Source: Parvularcula lutaonensis
Lineage (GTDB): Bacteria > Pseudomonadota > Alphaproteobacteria > Caulobacterales > Parvularculaceae
DNA: 64,000 nt
NCBI RefSeq assembly: GCF_014651915.1
Contig: NZ_BMXU01000001.1
Coordinates: 868,001 to 932,000, forward strand
Direction: 5' to 3'
Below are positions 36,278 to 45,082 of the stretch, piece by piece. Position numbers and translations under genes: made by a program. Position 1 is the stretch's first letter, and the number at the start of each line of letters is the position of its first letter. The notes below the pieces were generated by a model. It was not told where the DNA came from, made no database searches, and was given only the letters and a program-made list of their open reading frames with translations.

Positions 36278-36446
36278 GTGCCTGCGATGCCTCGAGCATC
36301 ATGCCTTCTGCCTTGCTGAGAACGATTTCCACGCTCTCGCTGAGTTCCTCGAGACCGTTGATCCGGAAATAGGCCTCCAGCCGGATCAAGTGGGATAAAG
36401 CGGGTTTGATTGTTGCCTGCACAAAGGCATGATCAGGACGCGACAA
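36153..36446 (-). CDS. Hypothetical small protein, 3' half antisense to xerC
   Basis: 97 residues from TTG 36446, with GGGGAG 8 bases upstream. The N-terminal half (HAFVQATIKPALSHLIRLEAYFRINGLEELSESVEIVLSKAEGMMLEASQAL) is a plausible helical domain outside xerC. The C-terminal 41 residues are low complexity and encoded opposite the last 125 bases of xerC. That tail could be a read-through after loss of an original stop. I do not recognise the family. The gene is divergent from topA across 153 bases. Confidence 0.5.
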   Translation of the reverse strand: MSRPDHAFVQATIKPALSHLIRLEAYFRINGLEELSESVEIVLSKAEGMMLEASQALSYETAAIVDDSADAQPPADRDPQQHSAGSTPKRRGRAALG

Positions 36447-36599
36447 TTGAAAACTCCCCGTAAACCATCCGACTCAACCTCTAGATGAATTTCCTCCCGT
36501 TCACAACCTTTCATCGCCAAGGTACGTTGACAGAGTGAGATGACGTCACCACTTTGCCGCGGCCCAGCGCAAAGAATTCCCCGAAAGGTCCGAACCCTC

Positions 36600-39191
36600 A
36601 TGCAGGTTGTCATTGTCGAGTCGCCGTCGAAAGCGAAAACCATCGGCAAATATCTGGGTAAGGACTACGAGGTGCTCGCCTCCTACGGCCATATCCGAGA
36701 CCTTCCGTCCAAGGACGGTTCCGTTGACCCCGAGCAGGACTTCAAGATGCTCTGGGAGAGCGACGCCAAGTCGAAATCCCGCGTGAAAGAGATCGTCGAC
36801 GCCGTGAAGGCTGCCGACGGCGTCATCCTCGCAACCGACCCCGACCGCGAAGGCGAGGCCATCTCCTGGCACCTCTACGACGTGCTTGCCCAGAAGAAGG
36901 CGCTGAAGGACAAGAAGGTCCAGCGAGTCGCCTTCAACGCCGTGACCAAGAAGGCGGTGCAGGAAGCAATCGCCAACCCGCGCGATATCGACCAGGACCT
37001 TGTCGATGCTTATCTCGCGCGCCGCGCACTGGACTACCTCGTCGGCTTCTCGCTCTCGCCGGTCCTGTGGCGCAAGCTGCCGGGCAGCCGTTCGGCAGGC
37101 CGCGTGCAGTCCGTCGCTCTCCGCCTGATCTGCGAGCGGGAACTCGAGATCGAGAAATTCGTTGCGGAGGAATTCTGGACCGTCGAGGCCCAGGTCACGG
37201 CCAACAGCGATCCCTTCACCGCGCGGCTCACCCATCTCGACGGCGAGAAGCTCGGCAAGTTCTCCCTCACCACCGAAGCTGACGGCGCCCGCGCCAAGGC
37301 ACTGATCGAGGCTGCGGATTTCTCGATCGCCTCGGTCGAGGCCAAGCCCACCAAGCGCAACCCGTCCGCTCCGTTCACCACCTCCACCATGCAGCAGGAA
37401 GCGAGCCGCAAGCTCGGCTTTACCGCCAAGCGGACCATGCAGGCAGCCCAGCGGCTCTATGAGTCGGGCCTCATCACCTATATGCGGACCGACGGCATCG
37501 ACATGGCGCCCGAGGCGGTCATGGCCTGCCGGGAGGAGATCAAGTCGCGCTATGGCGAACGCTTCGTTCCCGCTAGTCCGCGCATGTACAAGTCGAAGCA
37601 GAAAAACGCCCAGGAGGCGCACGAATGTATTCGGCCTACGGACTTCTCGAAACACCCTGACGACATCAAGGCCGGTGAGGACGAAGCCAAGCTCTACCGC
37701 CTGATCTGGCGTCGCTCCGTCGCCTGCCAGATGGCGAGTGCCGAGCTTGAGCAGACCACGATCGACATCCGGTCCTCCGACGACAAGATCGCCTTCCGCG
37801 CCACTGGCTCGGTCATCACCTTCGAAGGCTTCATCGCCGTCTATACCGAAGGCAAGGATGACGAGGAGGAAGAGAAGCAGGGCGTACTTCCGAAGGTGGA
37901 GCCGGGCACGCCCGCCATCGTCTCGAACGTCAAACCAGAGCAGCACTTCACCCAGCCGCCGCCCCGTTTCACCGAGGCATCGCTGGTCAAGGCCCTTGAG
38001 GAGAACGGCATTGGCCGCCCCTCAACCTACGCTTCGATCATCAGCACGCTGCAGGACCGGAATTATGTCCGCATGGACAAGAACCGGTTCATCCCCGAGG
38101 ACCGTGGCAGGATCGTCACGGCCTTCCTCGAGAATTTCTTCGGCAAGTATGTCGAATACGACTTCACCGCGCAGCTCGAAGAAACCCTCGACGAGATTTC
38201 CGCGGGCAAGGAAAACTGGCGCGCCTTCCTGGCCCGGTTCTGGGAGGAGTTTCACGCCAAGATCGAGGATATGACTGGCCTCCGGATCACCGAGGTTCTC
38301 GATGTCCTCAACGAAGCCCTCGGCCCGCACATCTTCCCCGACAAAGGCGACGGCACCGATCCGCGCCTCTGCCCGACCTGTGGCGAAGGCCAGCTCAGTC
38401 TGAAGGTCGGCCGCTACGGCGCCTTCATTGGCTGCTCGCGCTATCCCGATTGCAAGCACACGCGCCAGCTCGGCAAGGACGCGCAGGAAGCGCCGGAGGA
38501 CAGGGTGCTCGGCATCGATCCGGACACCTCCACCGAAGTCTCGCTCAAGAGCGGCCGTTTCGGTCCGTATGTCGAACGCGCTCCACAGTCAGAGGACGAA
38601 AAGCCCAAACGGGCCTCGATCCCGAGGGGCTGGAACCCGCAGGAGATCGACCTCGACAAGGCGCTCATGCTTCTCAACCTTCCCCGCGATGTCGGTCCGC
38701 ACCCGGAGGATGGCCAGACCATCGAAGCCGGCATCGGGCGCTTCGGCCCCTTCGTGAAGCACGGCAAGACCTACGCATCGCTCGAGAGCGTCGATGATGT
38801 GTGGGAGATCGGTATCAACCGTGCCGTGACCCTGATTGCGGACAAGATCGCCAATCCCAGAGGCCGCGGCCGGGCAGCGGCGAAGCCCAAGAAAGAGCTT
38901 GGCAAGCATCCCGACACGGATGAAGTGGTCGGCCTCTATGACGGCCGCTACGGCCCCTACGTCAAGCATGGGAAGACCAACGCCACGATCCCGAAGGACA
39001 TCAACCCCGACGAGATCACCCTCGAACAGGCCCTCGCCCTGATCGCCGACAAAGAGACCAAGAAGCCGACCAAGAAAAAGGCCACGAAGAAAAAGGCGGC
39101 GAAGAAGAAAGCTACAAAGAAGAAGGCCACCAAGAAGGCGACGAAGAAGACCACCAAGAAGGCTGCGCCGAAAGCCGACGCGGCGGATTGA
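36600..39191 (+). CDS. topA: DNA topoisomerase I
   Basis: 863 residues from ATG 36600 (GAAAGG 11 bases upstream); relaxes negative supercoils. TOPRIM is at MQVVIVESPSKAKTIGKYLG...LATDPDREGEAISWH. The catalytic Tyr lies in ESGLITYMRTDGIDM. QEAHECIRPTDF and IGRPSTYASIISTL follow. One Cys4 zinc finger is visible (CPTCGEGQLSLKVGRYGAFIGCSRYPDCKHTR), followed by further topo_C-type repeats. The last 40 residues are a Lys/Ala/Thr repeat resembling histone H1 tails. GACTC lies 125 bases upstream. Confidence 0.97.
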   Translation: MQVVIVESPSKAKTIGKYLGKDYEVLASYGHIRDLPSKDGSVDPEQDFKMLWESDAKSKSRVKEIVDAVKAADGVILATDPDREGEAISWHLYDVLAQKKALKDKKVQRVAFNAVTKKAVQEAIANPRDIDQDLVDAYLARRALDYLVGFSLSPVLWRKLPGSRSAGRVQSVALRLICERELEIEKFVAEEFWTVEAQVTANSDPFTARLTHLDGEKLGKFSLTTEADGARAKALIEAADFSIASVEAKPTKRNPSAPFTTSTMQQEASRKLGFTAKRTMQAAQRLYESGLITYMRTDGIDMAPEAVMACREEIKSRYGERFVPASPRMYKSKQKNAQEAHECIRPTDFSKHPDDIKAGEDEAKLYRLIWRRSVACQMASAELEQTTIDIRSSDDKIAFRATGSVITFEGFIAVYTEGKDDEEEEKQGVLPKVEPGTPAIVSNVKPEQHFTQPPPRFTEASLVKALEENGIGRPSTYASIISTLQDRNYVRMDKNRFIPEDRGRIVTAFLENFFGKYVEYDFTAQLEETLDEISAGKENWRAFLARFWEEFHAKIEDMTGLRITEVLDVLNEALGPHIFPDKGDGTDPRLCPTCGEGQLSLKVGRYGAFIGCSRYPDCKHTRQLGKDAQEAPEDRVLGIDPDTSTEVSLKSGRFGPYVERAPQSEDEKPKRASIPRGWNPQEIDLDKALMLLNLPRDVGPHPEDGQTIEAGIGRFGPFVKHGKTYASLESVDDVWEIGINRAVTLIADKIANPRGRGRAAAKPKKELGKHPDTDEVVGLYDGRYGPYVKHGKTNATIPKDINPDEITLEQALALIADKETKKPTKKKATKKKAAKKKATKKKATKKATKKTTKKAAPKADAAD

Positions 39192-39197
39192 TCCCTG

Positions 39198-39289
39198 CTG
39201 TCATCCCGGGGCCGCGCAGCGGAGCCCGGGACCCAAACAGCGCTACCTATGGGTTCCGGGCTCAGGCTTCGCCTGCCCCGGAATGACAG
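39198..39289. repeat. Dispersed palindromic intergenic repeat, copy 1
   Basis: Outer arms CTGTCATCCCGGGGC (39198-39212) and GCCCCGGAATGACAG (39275-39289) pair with one mismatch. Inner elements GAGCCCGGGACCC and GGGTTCCGGGCTC pair as well, so the 92-base unit can form one long hairpin. The same CATCCCGG/CCGGGATG theme recurs at 42151-42243 and 51506-51535, always between genes. Confidence 0.75.
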
Positions 39290-39405
39290 GCTTTGAACTC
39301 TTCCGTGTCCCTCTTCGATTGCCTGCAGCCCATGCGGATCTTCCCCGCACTTGCGCCCACGCCCACCGACCCCAACATCTCCTCTGAAGCAGGGGAGACG
39401 ATATC

Positions 39406-39564
39406 ATGTGGCTAGGCATACTCTGGTGGCTGTTTGACGATCACCTCGCCGAGGCACTCGGCACGCCGGGGCTTGGCGAGCTGCCGATCTGGGTGCCGTT
39501 CCTGATCGGCATCGCGTTCAGTTTCACCATCTCCGCTTCGGTCAAGAGTGGACGGCGCGACTAG
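39406..39564 (+). CDS. Small membrane protein of 52 residues
   Basis: The ATG at 39406 has GGGGAG 8 bases upstream. The product begins MWLGILWWLFDDHLAEALG and has a hydrophobic helix (LPIWVPFLIGIAFSFTISASV) ending in a basic SGRRD. Its stop overlaps the end of the M19 dipeptidase gene by 4 bases, as convergent genes do elsewhere in this window. I do not recognise a family. The strong SD and clean ending support expression. Confidence 0.55.
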   Translation: MWLGILWWLFDDHLAEALGTPGLGELPIWVPFLIGIAFSFTISASVKSGRRD

Positions 39565-40739
39565 CGCATCTTCCGCGCGACTCGCTCGACCTCTTCCCAG
39601 ACCCGCAGGGCATTGCCCGAGAGGATCTTCTTGATGTCCTCGTCGGAGTATCCGCGATCCATCAGGCCCTGCACAAGGTTCGGCATGGTCGAGGCGTCTT
39701 TCAGGTTCGTCGGAAGGCTATCGCCCACGCCATCATAGTCCGAGCCGAGCCCCACATGGTCGATCCCGGCCAGTTCCACCACGCGGTCGATATGGTCGAG
39801 GACATCTGAAAGATCCGCATAAGGATAGGGATTCTCTTCGCGGAAGATCGCATCGAACTCGGCGAACGCTTCATCGCTATGCTGACGGCCGTTCGCGCCC
39901 AGCCATTCGTTATAGGCATCGCTGCGCGCCTTCGACCAGTCACGCGGCTCGTTCGACAGGAAGCTCGAGCCGTAATTGATCATGATGACCCCGCCGTTCT
40001 CGCCCAGCTTGCGCACCATGTCATCGGACATGTTACGCTCGAATCCGGGCGTGAAGTGGCGAAGGGAAGAGTGCGAGGCGATCACTGGTGCCTTGGTGAT
40101 CTCCATCACGTCGTCAAAGGCTTCGTCGGAGATATGGCTGACATCGACCATCACGCCGATGGCATTCATCCGTTCAACGAGCATCTTGCCGAATGGTGAC
40201 AGCCCGCGCCAGCGGCGCTCATCGTCATAGGAGCTGTCCGAGATGTGGTTTACCTTGGAATGGGTCAGCGTGATGTAGCGGATGCCGCGGTCGTAGAAGT
40301 GCTCGAGGTTCTCGATATCCCCTTCGATCGGCGCACCGTTCTCCATGCCCAGCGGCAGCGCGATCTTGCCCGCCTTGGTGATACGGCGGACGTCCTTCGG
40401 AGATTTCGCAATCTCGAACTTGTCCGGGTGCTGATAGACAAGGCCTTCGATCAGGCCGATCAGGCGGTCCGCCTGTGCCTTGGCGCCGCCGGTCTCCTGG
40501 AAATCCGCCGCGACATAGATCGACATGAACGGCGCGTTGAGCCCGCCTTGCATGGCTCGGGGAAAGTCGAAGTCGCCCTTCTCCGTCGCCTCGCCGACAT
40601 CTTCGCCCGAGCGAGCGACGCGATAGGGCACGTCCACATGGCCATCGAGGATGATCGTCTCCTGCGCGATGCGGCGGGCCTCCTCGGAGACTTCCATCTG
40701 GAATGCGAGCGCAGTAGTGAGAAGAAGGGTCGTCAGCAT
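39561..40739 (-). CDS. Secreted membrane dipeptidase, peptidase M19
   Basis: 392 residues with signal peptide MLTTLLLTTALAFQ. The M19 renal-dipeptidase fold is shown by TIILDGHVDVPY (metal-binding H-x-D), GMENGAPIEGDIENLEHFYDRGIRYITLTHS, VMVDVSHISDEAF (His), PVIASHSSLRHFTPGFERNMSDDMV and IDHVGLGSDYDGV (Asp). It hydrolyses dipeptides, including those with D-residues at the second position, in the periplasm. It is divergent from the M20 gene with a 98-base gap. Confidence 0.94.
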   Translation of the reverse strand: MLTTLLLTTALAFQMEVSEEARRIAQETIILDGHVDVPYRVARSGEDVGEATEKGDFDFPRAMQGGLNAPFMSIYVAADFQETGGAKAQADRLIGLIEGLVYQHPDKFEIAKSPKDVRRITKAGKIALPLGMENGAPIEGDIENLEHFYDRGIRYITLTHSKVNHISDSSYDDERRWRGLSPFGKMLVERMNAIGVMVDVSHISDEAFDDVMEITKAPVIASHSSLRHFTPGFERNMSDDMVRKLGENGGVIMINYGSSFLSNEPRDWSKARSDAYNEWLGANGRQHSDEAFAEFDAIFREENPYPYADLSDVLDHIDRVVELAGIDHVGLGSDYDGVGDSLPTNLKDASTMPNLVQGLMDRGYSDEDIKKILSGNALRVWEEVERVARKMR

Positions 40740-40837
40740 CGGAAATCTCCCGGAGTTCCGCGTTGCCTAGCCTGTTCGCTGCAGATGGCCAAACGCCGCA
40801 TTTGCGTTGCGGGCGGTTTCTTGGTTCCCTCCCGGCC

Positions 40838-42148
40838 ATGAGAAAGCTCGCCGCCCTTGCCGCCTCCGCCCTCGCCCTTTCCGCCGCATCCGCCCAGGAC
40901 CTGAAAGCCGATGCCGCCAAGGACTGGAAAGCGCTGCGCCCGCTCTACGAGCACCTGCACGCCAATCCCGAGCTTTCCTTCGAGGAGCATGAGACCGCCA
41001 AGCGCATGGCGCGGGAGCTGAAGAAACTCGGCTTCAGGGTTACCGAGGGTGTCGGCGGCACCGGCGTCGTCGGCGTCATCGAGAACGGCGAAGGCCCCGT
41101 CGTCATGGTCCGCGCCGACATGGACGGCCTGCCCGTGGTCGAGGACACCGGGCTCCCCTACGCCTCGAAGGTCACCGCCAAGAACCGCTTTGGGGAGACC
41201 CAGCCTGCCATGCACGCCTGCGGCCATGACGTCCACATGACCGCCCTCATCGGAACGATGCGCCAGCTGATGAACCGGAAGGACGACTGGTCGGGCACGC
41301 TCATCGCTATCCTTCAGCCTGCCGAGGAAATTGGCGAGGGTGCCAAGGCCATGCTCGATGATGGTCTCTACGATCGCTTCCCGACCCCGGATTATGTCCT
41401 TGGCCTCCACGACGCAGCGCAAATGCCTGCGGGCATGGTTGGCTATTCCTCAGGCTGGGCGCTCGCGAACGTCGACTCCGTCGACCTCTACGTGAAAGGC
41501 GTCGGTGGCCACGGCGCCTATCCGCATACGACCAAGGACCCTATCGTCATCGCCTCGCAGATCGTGAATGGCCTGCAGACCCTTGTCAGCCGCGAGACTG
41601 ATCCCCTGGACAGCGCCGTCGTGACCGTTGGCGCCTTCAATGCAGGCTACAAGCACAACATCATCCCGGACGAAGCCCACCTACAGCTTACCGTGCGGAG
41701 CTATTCCGACGAAACCCGCCAGCGCCTCCTTTCCGGGATCGAACGCATCGCCCGCGCCCAAGCCCTGGCGGCGGGCCTGCCGGAAGAGCTTATGCCGGTG
41801 GTGGAGATTTCCGATCCCTACACGCCCTCGACCTATAACGACCCGGACCTGACCGCCCGCGCGACGTCGGCCATGGCTGCAGTGCTCGGGGAGGAGAACG
41901 TGATCGCGACCCCGCCTGTCATGGGCGGCGAGGACTTCTCACAATTCGGACGGACCGAGGAGGATGTCCCGACGCTGATCTTCTGGGTCGGAGCGGTCGA
42001 TCCTGAGACCTTCGCGAAGTCCCAGGCGGGCGAGGTCGAATTGCCCTCGCTCCACTCGCCCTTCTTCGCCCCGGATGCAGAGCCGACGATCACCACGGGC
42101 GTCACGGCCATGACCGCCGCGGTCCTCGATCTGATGGACACTGAATAA
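40838..42148 (+). CDS. Secreted M20-family amidohydrolase
   Basis: 436 residues from ATG 40838, which starts a signal peptide (MRKLAALAASALALSAASAQ). The hippurate/IAA-amino-acid hydrolase pattern is visible: HANPELSFEEHETAKRMARELKKLGF, GPVVMVRADMDGLPVVEDTG, AMHACGHDVHMTALIGT (metal ligands), LIAILQPAEEIGEGAKAML and GGHGAYPHTTKDPI in the dimerisation lid. By family it cleaves N-acyl amino acids. It is divergent from the M19 gene. The repeat copy 2 follows directly. Confidence 0.93.
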   Translation: MRKLAALAASALALSAASAQDLKADAAKDWKALRPLYEHLHANPELSFEEHETAKRMARELKKLGFRVTEGVGGTGVVGVIENGEGPVVMVRADMDGLPVVEDTGLPYASKVTAKNRFGETQPAMHACGHDVHMTALIGTMRQLMNRKDDWSGTLIAILQPAEEIGEGAKAMLDDGLYDRFPTPDYVLGLHDAAQMPAGMVGYSSGWALANVDSVDLYVKGVGGHGAYPHTTKDPIVIASQIVNGLQTLVSRETDPLDSAVVTVGAFNAGYKHNIIPDEAHLQLTVRSYSDETRQRLLSGIERIARAQALAAGLPEELMPVVEISDPYTPSTYNDPDLTARATSAMAAVLGEENVIATPPVMGGEDFSQFGRTEEDVPTLIFWVGAVDPETFAKSQAGEVELPSLHSPFFAPDAEPTITTGVTAMTAAVLDLMDTE

Positions 42149-42150
42149 AC

Positions 42151-42243
42151 TTCATTCCGGGGACCCGTGAAGCCGGGTCCCGGGACCCCGACAGTGCCGG
42201 CTTTGGATCAAGGGCTCGCTCGACCAGCGCCCGGGGATGACGG
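42151..42243. repeat. Dispersed palindromic intergenic repeat, copy 2
   Basis: TTCATTCCGGGG near 42151-42162 and CCCGGGGATGA at 42230-42240 form the outer arms; inner GGGACCCG and CGGGTCCCGGGACCCC add nested pairing. It has the same ends as the copies at 39198 and 51506. It lies between the 3' ends of the convergent M20 and M14 genes. Confidence 0.65.
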
Positions 42244-42299
42244 TCGGAGAGATCGCGCGCCTCGCCGACTTATCCCCCGGGCGGGATGATCTGCTTCAC

Positions 42300-44924
42300 T
42301 CAGTCCGTATACGCGGGCGCAAGCACCACGGCATTGGCGACCAGCAGGTCGAGCCCGTCGAGATAGCCCCGCACCGTCGGGTCCTGCGCGAAACCGATGG
42401 CCATCCCGTCGCCGACACGGTCGGCAACGACGAATGGCTTGCGGCCAAGCTGCTTGCGCACGTCGTCCCAGAGATAGCCCGAGGCGAGGAGGTTGTCCGG
42501 CCCGCGATAGCTGAAGACATTCGTGCCCTCATTGGCTCGCATCGGCGCATAGATCGTGCTGCCGCGGAAGAGCGTGATGGCTTCGTCATAACCCGAGCTC
42601 AGGAAGTGGTCCTCGTTCGCGCTCGCACGGAGAAGCACCCCCGGCACCCGATCCGGTCGGCCGCCGGGCGAAGCCGTCGCGGCAGCGTAGTCCTCTTCCG
42701 ACCAGAGCTCGGTGCCCGGCACGACTTTCTCGTCACCGTCGCTGGTCTCCTTCGCGCCGACCTTGTTCTCGCGCCGAAGGGTCAGAAGCCCCACATCATC
42801 GGAGGCAAGGGCATCGACGCCAGAGCCGAGGCCAATCACGACGCCGCCTTCTTCAGCGAACTCCTTGAGCGCCGCACCGCCACGCCCCAGCACCGTTCCG
42901 AAGCTGAAACGGGTTTCCGGCACGATGATGACATCATATCGTGAGAGATCGGCACGCCCCATGCTCCGCACCCGGATCGGTGTCACGGGGATGCCAAGAC
43001 GCCGCTCGAGGACGTAGCGGGTGCTGCCAGCGGAAAGCGGGGATGTCCCCTCGCCCCAGGCCATGGCCACTTTTGGCATACGGACATCGCTGAAGCTTCG
43101 CGAACCGAAATTCGGGCCCTCATCGACCCAGCTTGAATCCATCGCCACGAGGTCGCCGCCATGCTCCGCGACAAGCTTGCTCAGCGTCTCGCGCAGTCCG
43201 TCTCCATTCATCGCATGCGTGAAGACCACCGTCCCGCGCGGCAGGCTTTCTCCACCGGTCACGAACCCCGTATCGGTCGTCCGCCCACGGATGCCGGCCT
43301 TCAGCGCTGCGACCAGGAGCTTCGCCTGCTCGGCATCGTCCCAGGGCAGCGCGTAGCCGAATTGCGCTTCAGGCAGCCGCGCAATGACCTGTTCCTTGCG
43401 GAACGGATCGAGCGCACTCTCGTCCAGCGTGGCACAGGTCGTGAAATCGAGGTCGTTCATCAGCGGGAGCGACCAGGCAGTGACGTCGTAGAGCTCATGG
43501 CCGAGCCCCCGCGAACGGCGATCTTCCTGCTCCTTGACGAAATCCTCCGGAAGCGGGGTATTCTCGTCGAGCAGTGTACGGACCAGACGACCATCGGGTT
43601 GCGCCCGGTCGATGACGATCGCACCCTCTGGATAGTCAGCGCCGCAGATCTTCGCGCCTTCGTCCGCCTTCATGACTTCGATGCCCTGCTCGACCAACCT
43701 CTCGGCCATGGCCTCGGCCTGGCTGTCGCGATGGCGGAGATCGATGACCGTATAGCGGTCCCGCGCCCTTTCGTTCTCCTCAATCGCGGAAGCACGGTCA
43801 TCCGCGTAGACCGACAGGAAGCGGTCCTTGTTCCCGGCCACTGTCGCTGCAGTCATCAAGGTTGCATAGAAGTGGTTCCTGACGCCGTCCTCATAGGTCA
43901 GCGTCTCGCCGTCGGCCCGGTCATACTTCAAGCCGCGCGGCGAAGCCTGTTCATAGGTCATCGCCACGGCACCGCGCAGCGCCGGCCACATGTCGCCGAA
44001 GCCGGGATAGAAATTGTCGTACACTTCGCGGGTGAAGTACGGAATGCCCAGCTCGTCGAACTTGCTTGCGATGGACCGGCCCACGATCTCCTGACTCTCG
44101 CGAGTGTTCTCCGTAAGCTGAGGGTTGAATGGTCGCGCCGCCGGAGCGAAATAATAGGTCGAGTCCGAACCCATCTCATGCGCATCGACCACGGCGACCG
44201 GGTTCCAGTCGATGATCGCGCTGACCTTGCCCTTCGTCTCCGGCTGGGAGAGCGTGAACCAGTCGCGGTTCATGTCGAAGAGATAGTGATTGAAGCGCCC
44301 GCCCGGCCACGGCTCGTCACGCTCCGCCGCGTAGGCCGCTCCTTGTGTCTCAAGGCCACGGGCCTGCTCGAAGCTCGATACAAAGCGCGCCCTGCCATCC
44401 GGGTTCTGCATCGGATCGATGATGACGATCGTCTCGTCGAGAATCTCATCCACCGTCGCATCGTCTCGCGCGGCGAGCAGGTGGTAGGCGAGCGCTAGGC
44501 CGGCATCCGTGGACGTGATCTCATTGCCGTGGACGCCGTAAGCGAGCCAGGTGACGGCGGGCAGTTCCTCGACCAGCGCGTCCCGTTCCTCTTCGGACAG
44601 CACTCCGGAGGCAAGGCGGTCGAGGCCTTCCTTGATCTCGTCGATCCGCGAAATGTTCTCCTCGCCCCCGATCACTGCATAGACCAGCGGTCGGCCTTCC
44701 CAGCTCTCGGCATACTGGATGAGCTTCATGCGCTCGGGCGCTGCGGCCTGCAGCTTCTCGAGATAGCGGATCGCCTCGTCCGGCGCCGTGATCTCCGCAC
44801 CATTCACGTGCCCGAGCACGGTTTGCATGGTCGGCACGCCGGCGGCGTAGGAGCCATCGGTGAAAGGAAGCTCAGCGTGAGCGGACGCGGCCAGAACAGC
44901 CACGGAAGCGAAAAGAGAACGCAT
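42300..44924 (-). CDS. Secreted zinc carboxypeptidase, peptidase M14
   Basis: 874 residues from ATG 44924 (MRSLFASVAVLAASAHA, signal peptide); ATG 44930 is also possible. The M14 site is GVHGNEITSTDAG (H-x-x-E) with a downstream His in VAVVDAHEMGSDSTYYF, and the MQNPDGRARF loop. After the 350-residue peptidase domain comes a long C-terminal part with an amidotransferase-like fold (YDVIIVPETRFSFGTVLGRGGAALKEFAEEGGVVIGLGSG). This large M14 type is common in secreted peptidases of marine bacteria. The exact substrate is unknown. Confidence 0.9.
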   Translation of the reverse strand: MRSLFASVAVLAASAHAELPFTDGSYAAGVPTMQTVLGHVNGAEITAPDEAIRYLEKLQAAAPERMKLIQYAESWEGRPLVYAVIGGEENISRIDEIKEGLDRLASGVLSEEERDALVEELPAVTWLAYGVHGNEITSTDAGLALAYHLLAARDDATVDEILDETIVIIDPMQNPDGRARFVSSFEQARGLETQGAAYAAERDEPWPGGRFNHYLFDMNRDWFTLSQPETKGKVSAIIDWNPVAVVDAHEMGSDSTYYFAPAARPFNPQLTENTRESQEIVGRSIASKFDELGIPYFTREVYDNFYPGFGDMWPALRGAVAMTYEQASPRGLKYDRADGETLTYEDGVRNHFYATLMTAATVAGNKDRFLSVYADDRASAIEENERARDRYTVIDLRHRDSQAEAMAERLVEQGIEVMKADEGAKICGADYPEGAIVIDRAQPDGRLVRTLLDENTPLPEDFVKEQEDRRSRGLGHELYDVTAWSLPLMNDLDFTTCATLDESALDPFRKEQVIARLPEAQFGYALPWDDAEQAKLLVAALKAGIRGRTTDTGFVTGGESLPRGTVVFTHAMNGDGLRETLSKLVAEHGGDLVAMDSSWVDEGPNFGSRSFSDVRMPKVAMAWGEGTSPLSAGSTRYVLERRLGIPVTPIRVRSMGRADLSRYDVIIVPETRFSFGTVLGRGGAALKEFAEEGGVVIGLGSGVDALASDDVGLLTLRRENKVGAKETSDGDEKVVPGTELWSEEDYAAATASPGGRPDRVPGVLLRASANEDHFLSSGYDEAITLFRGSTIYAPMRANEGTNVFSYRGPDNLLASGYLWDDVRKQLGRKPFVVADRVGDGMAIGFAQDPTVRGYLDGLDLLVANAVVLAPAYTD

Positions 44925-45082
44925 ACCCATCCCCAAAATCTGGAAGCCCCGAGGCTAGAAGAAAGGCGTGAATATTCCAAACACGCGGAAAGGGAACTTA
45001 TATTCGGCCACTCCACTGACTTGTTTTCCACATAGCGTCACAGGATCATGCTAAGGACACGGGGCATGAGGGGAATTTGACC

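Noticed and set aside
38990-39191. Lys-rich repeat at the end of topA as a CRISPR or satellite array
   Set aside because: The repeat is in frame, irregular and coding; there are no spacers.
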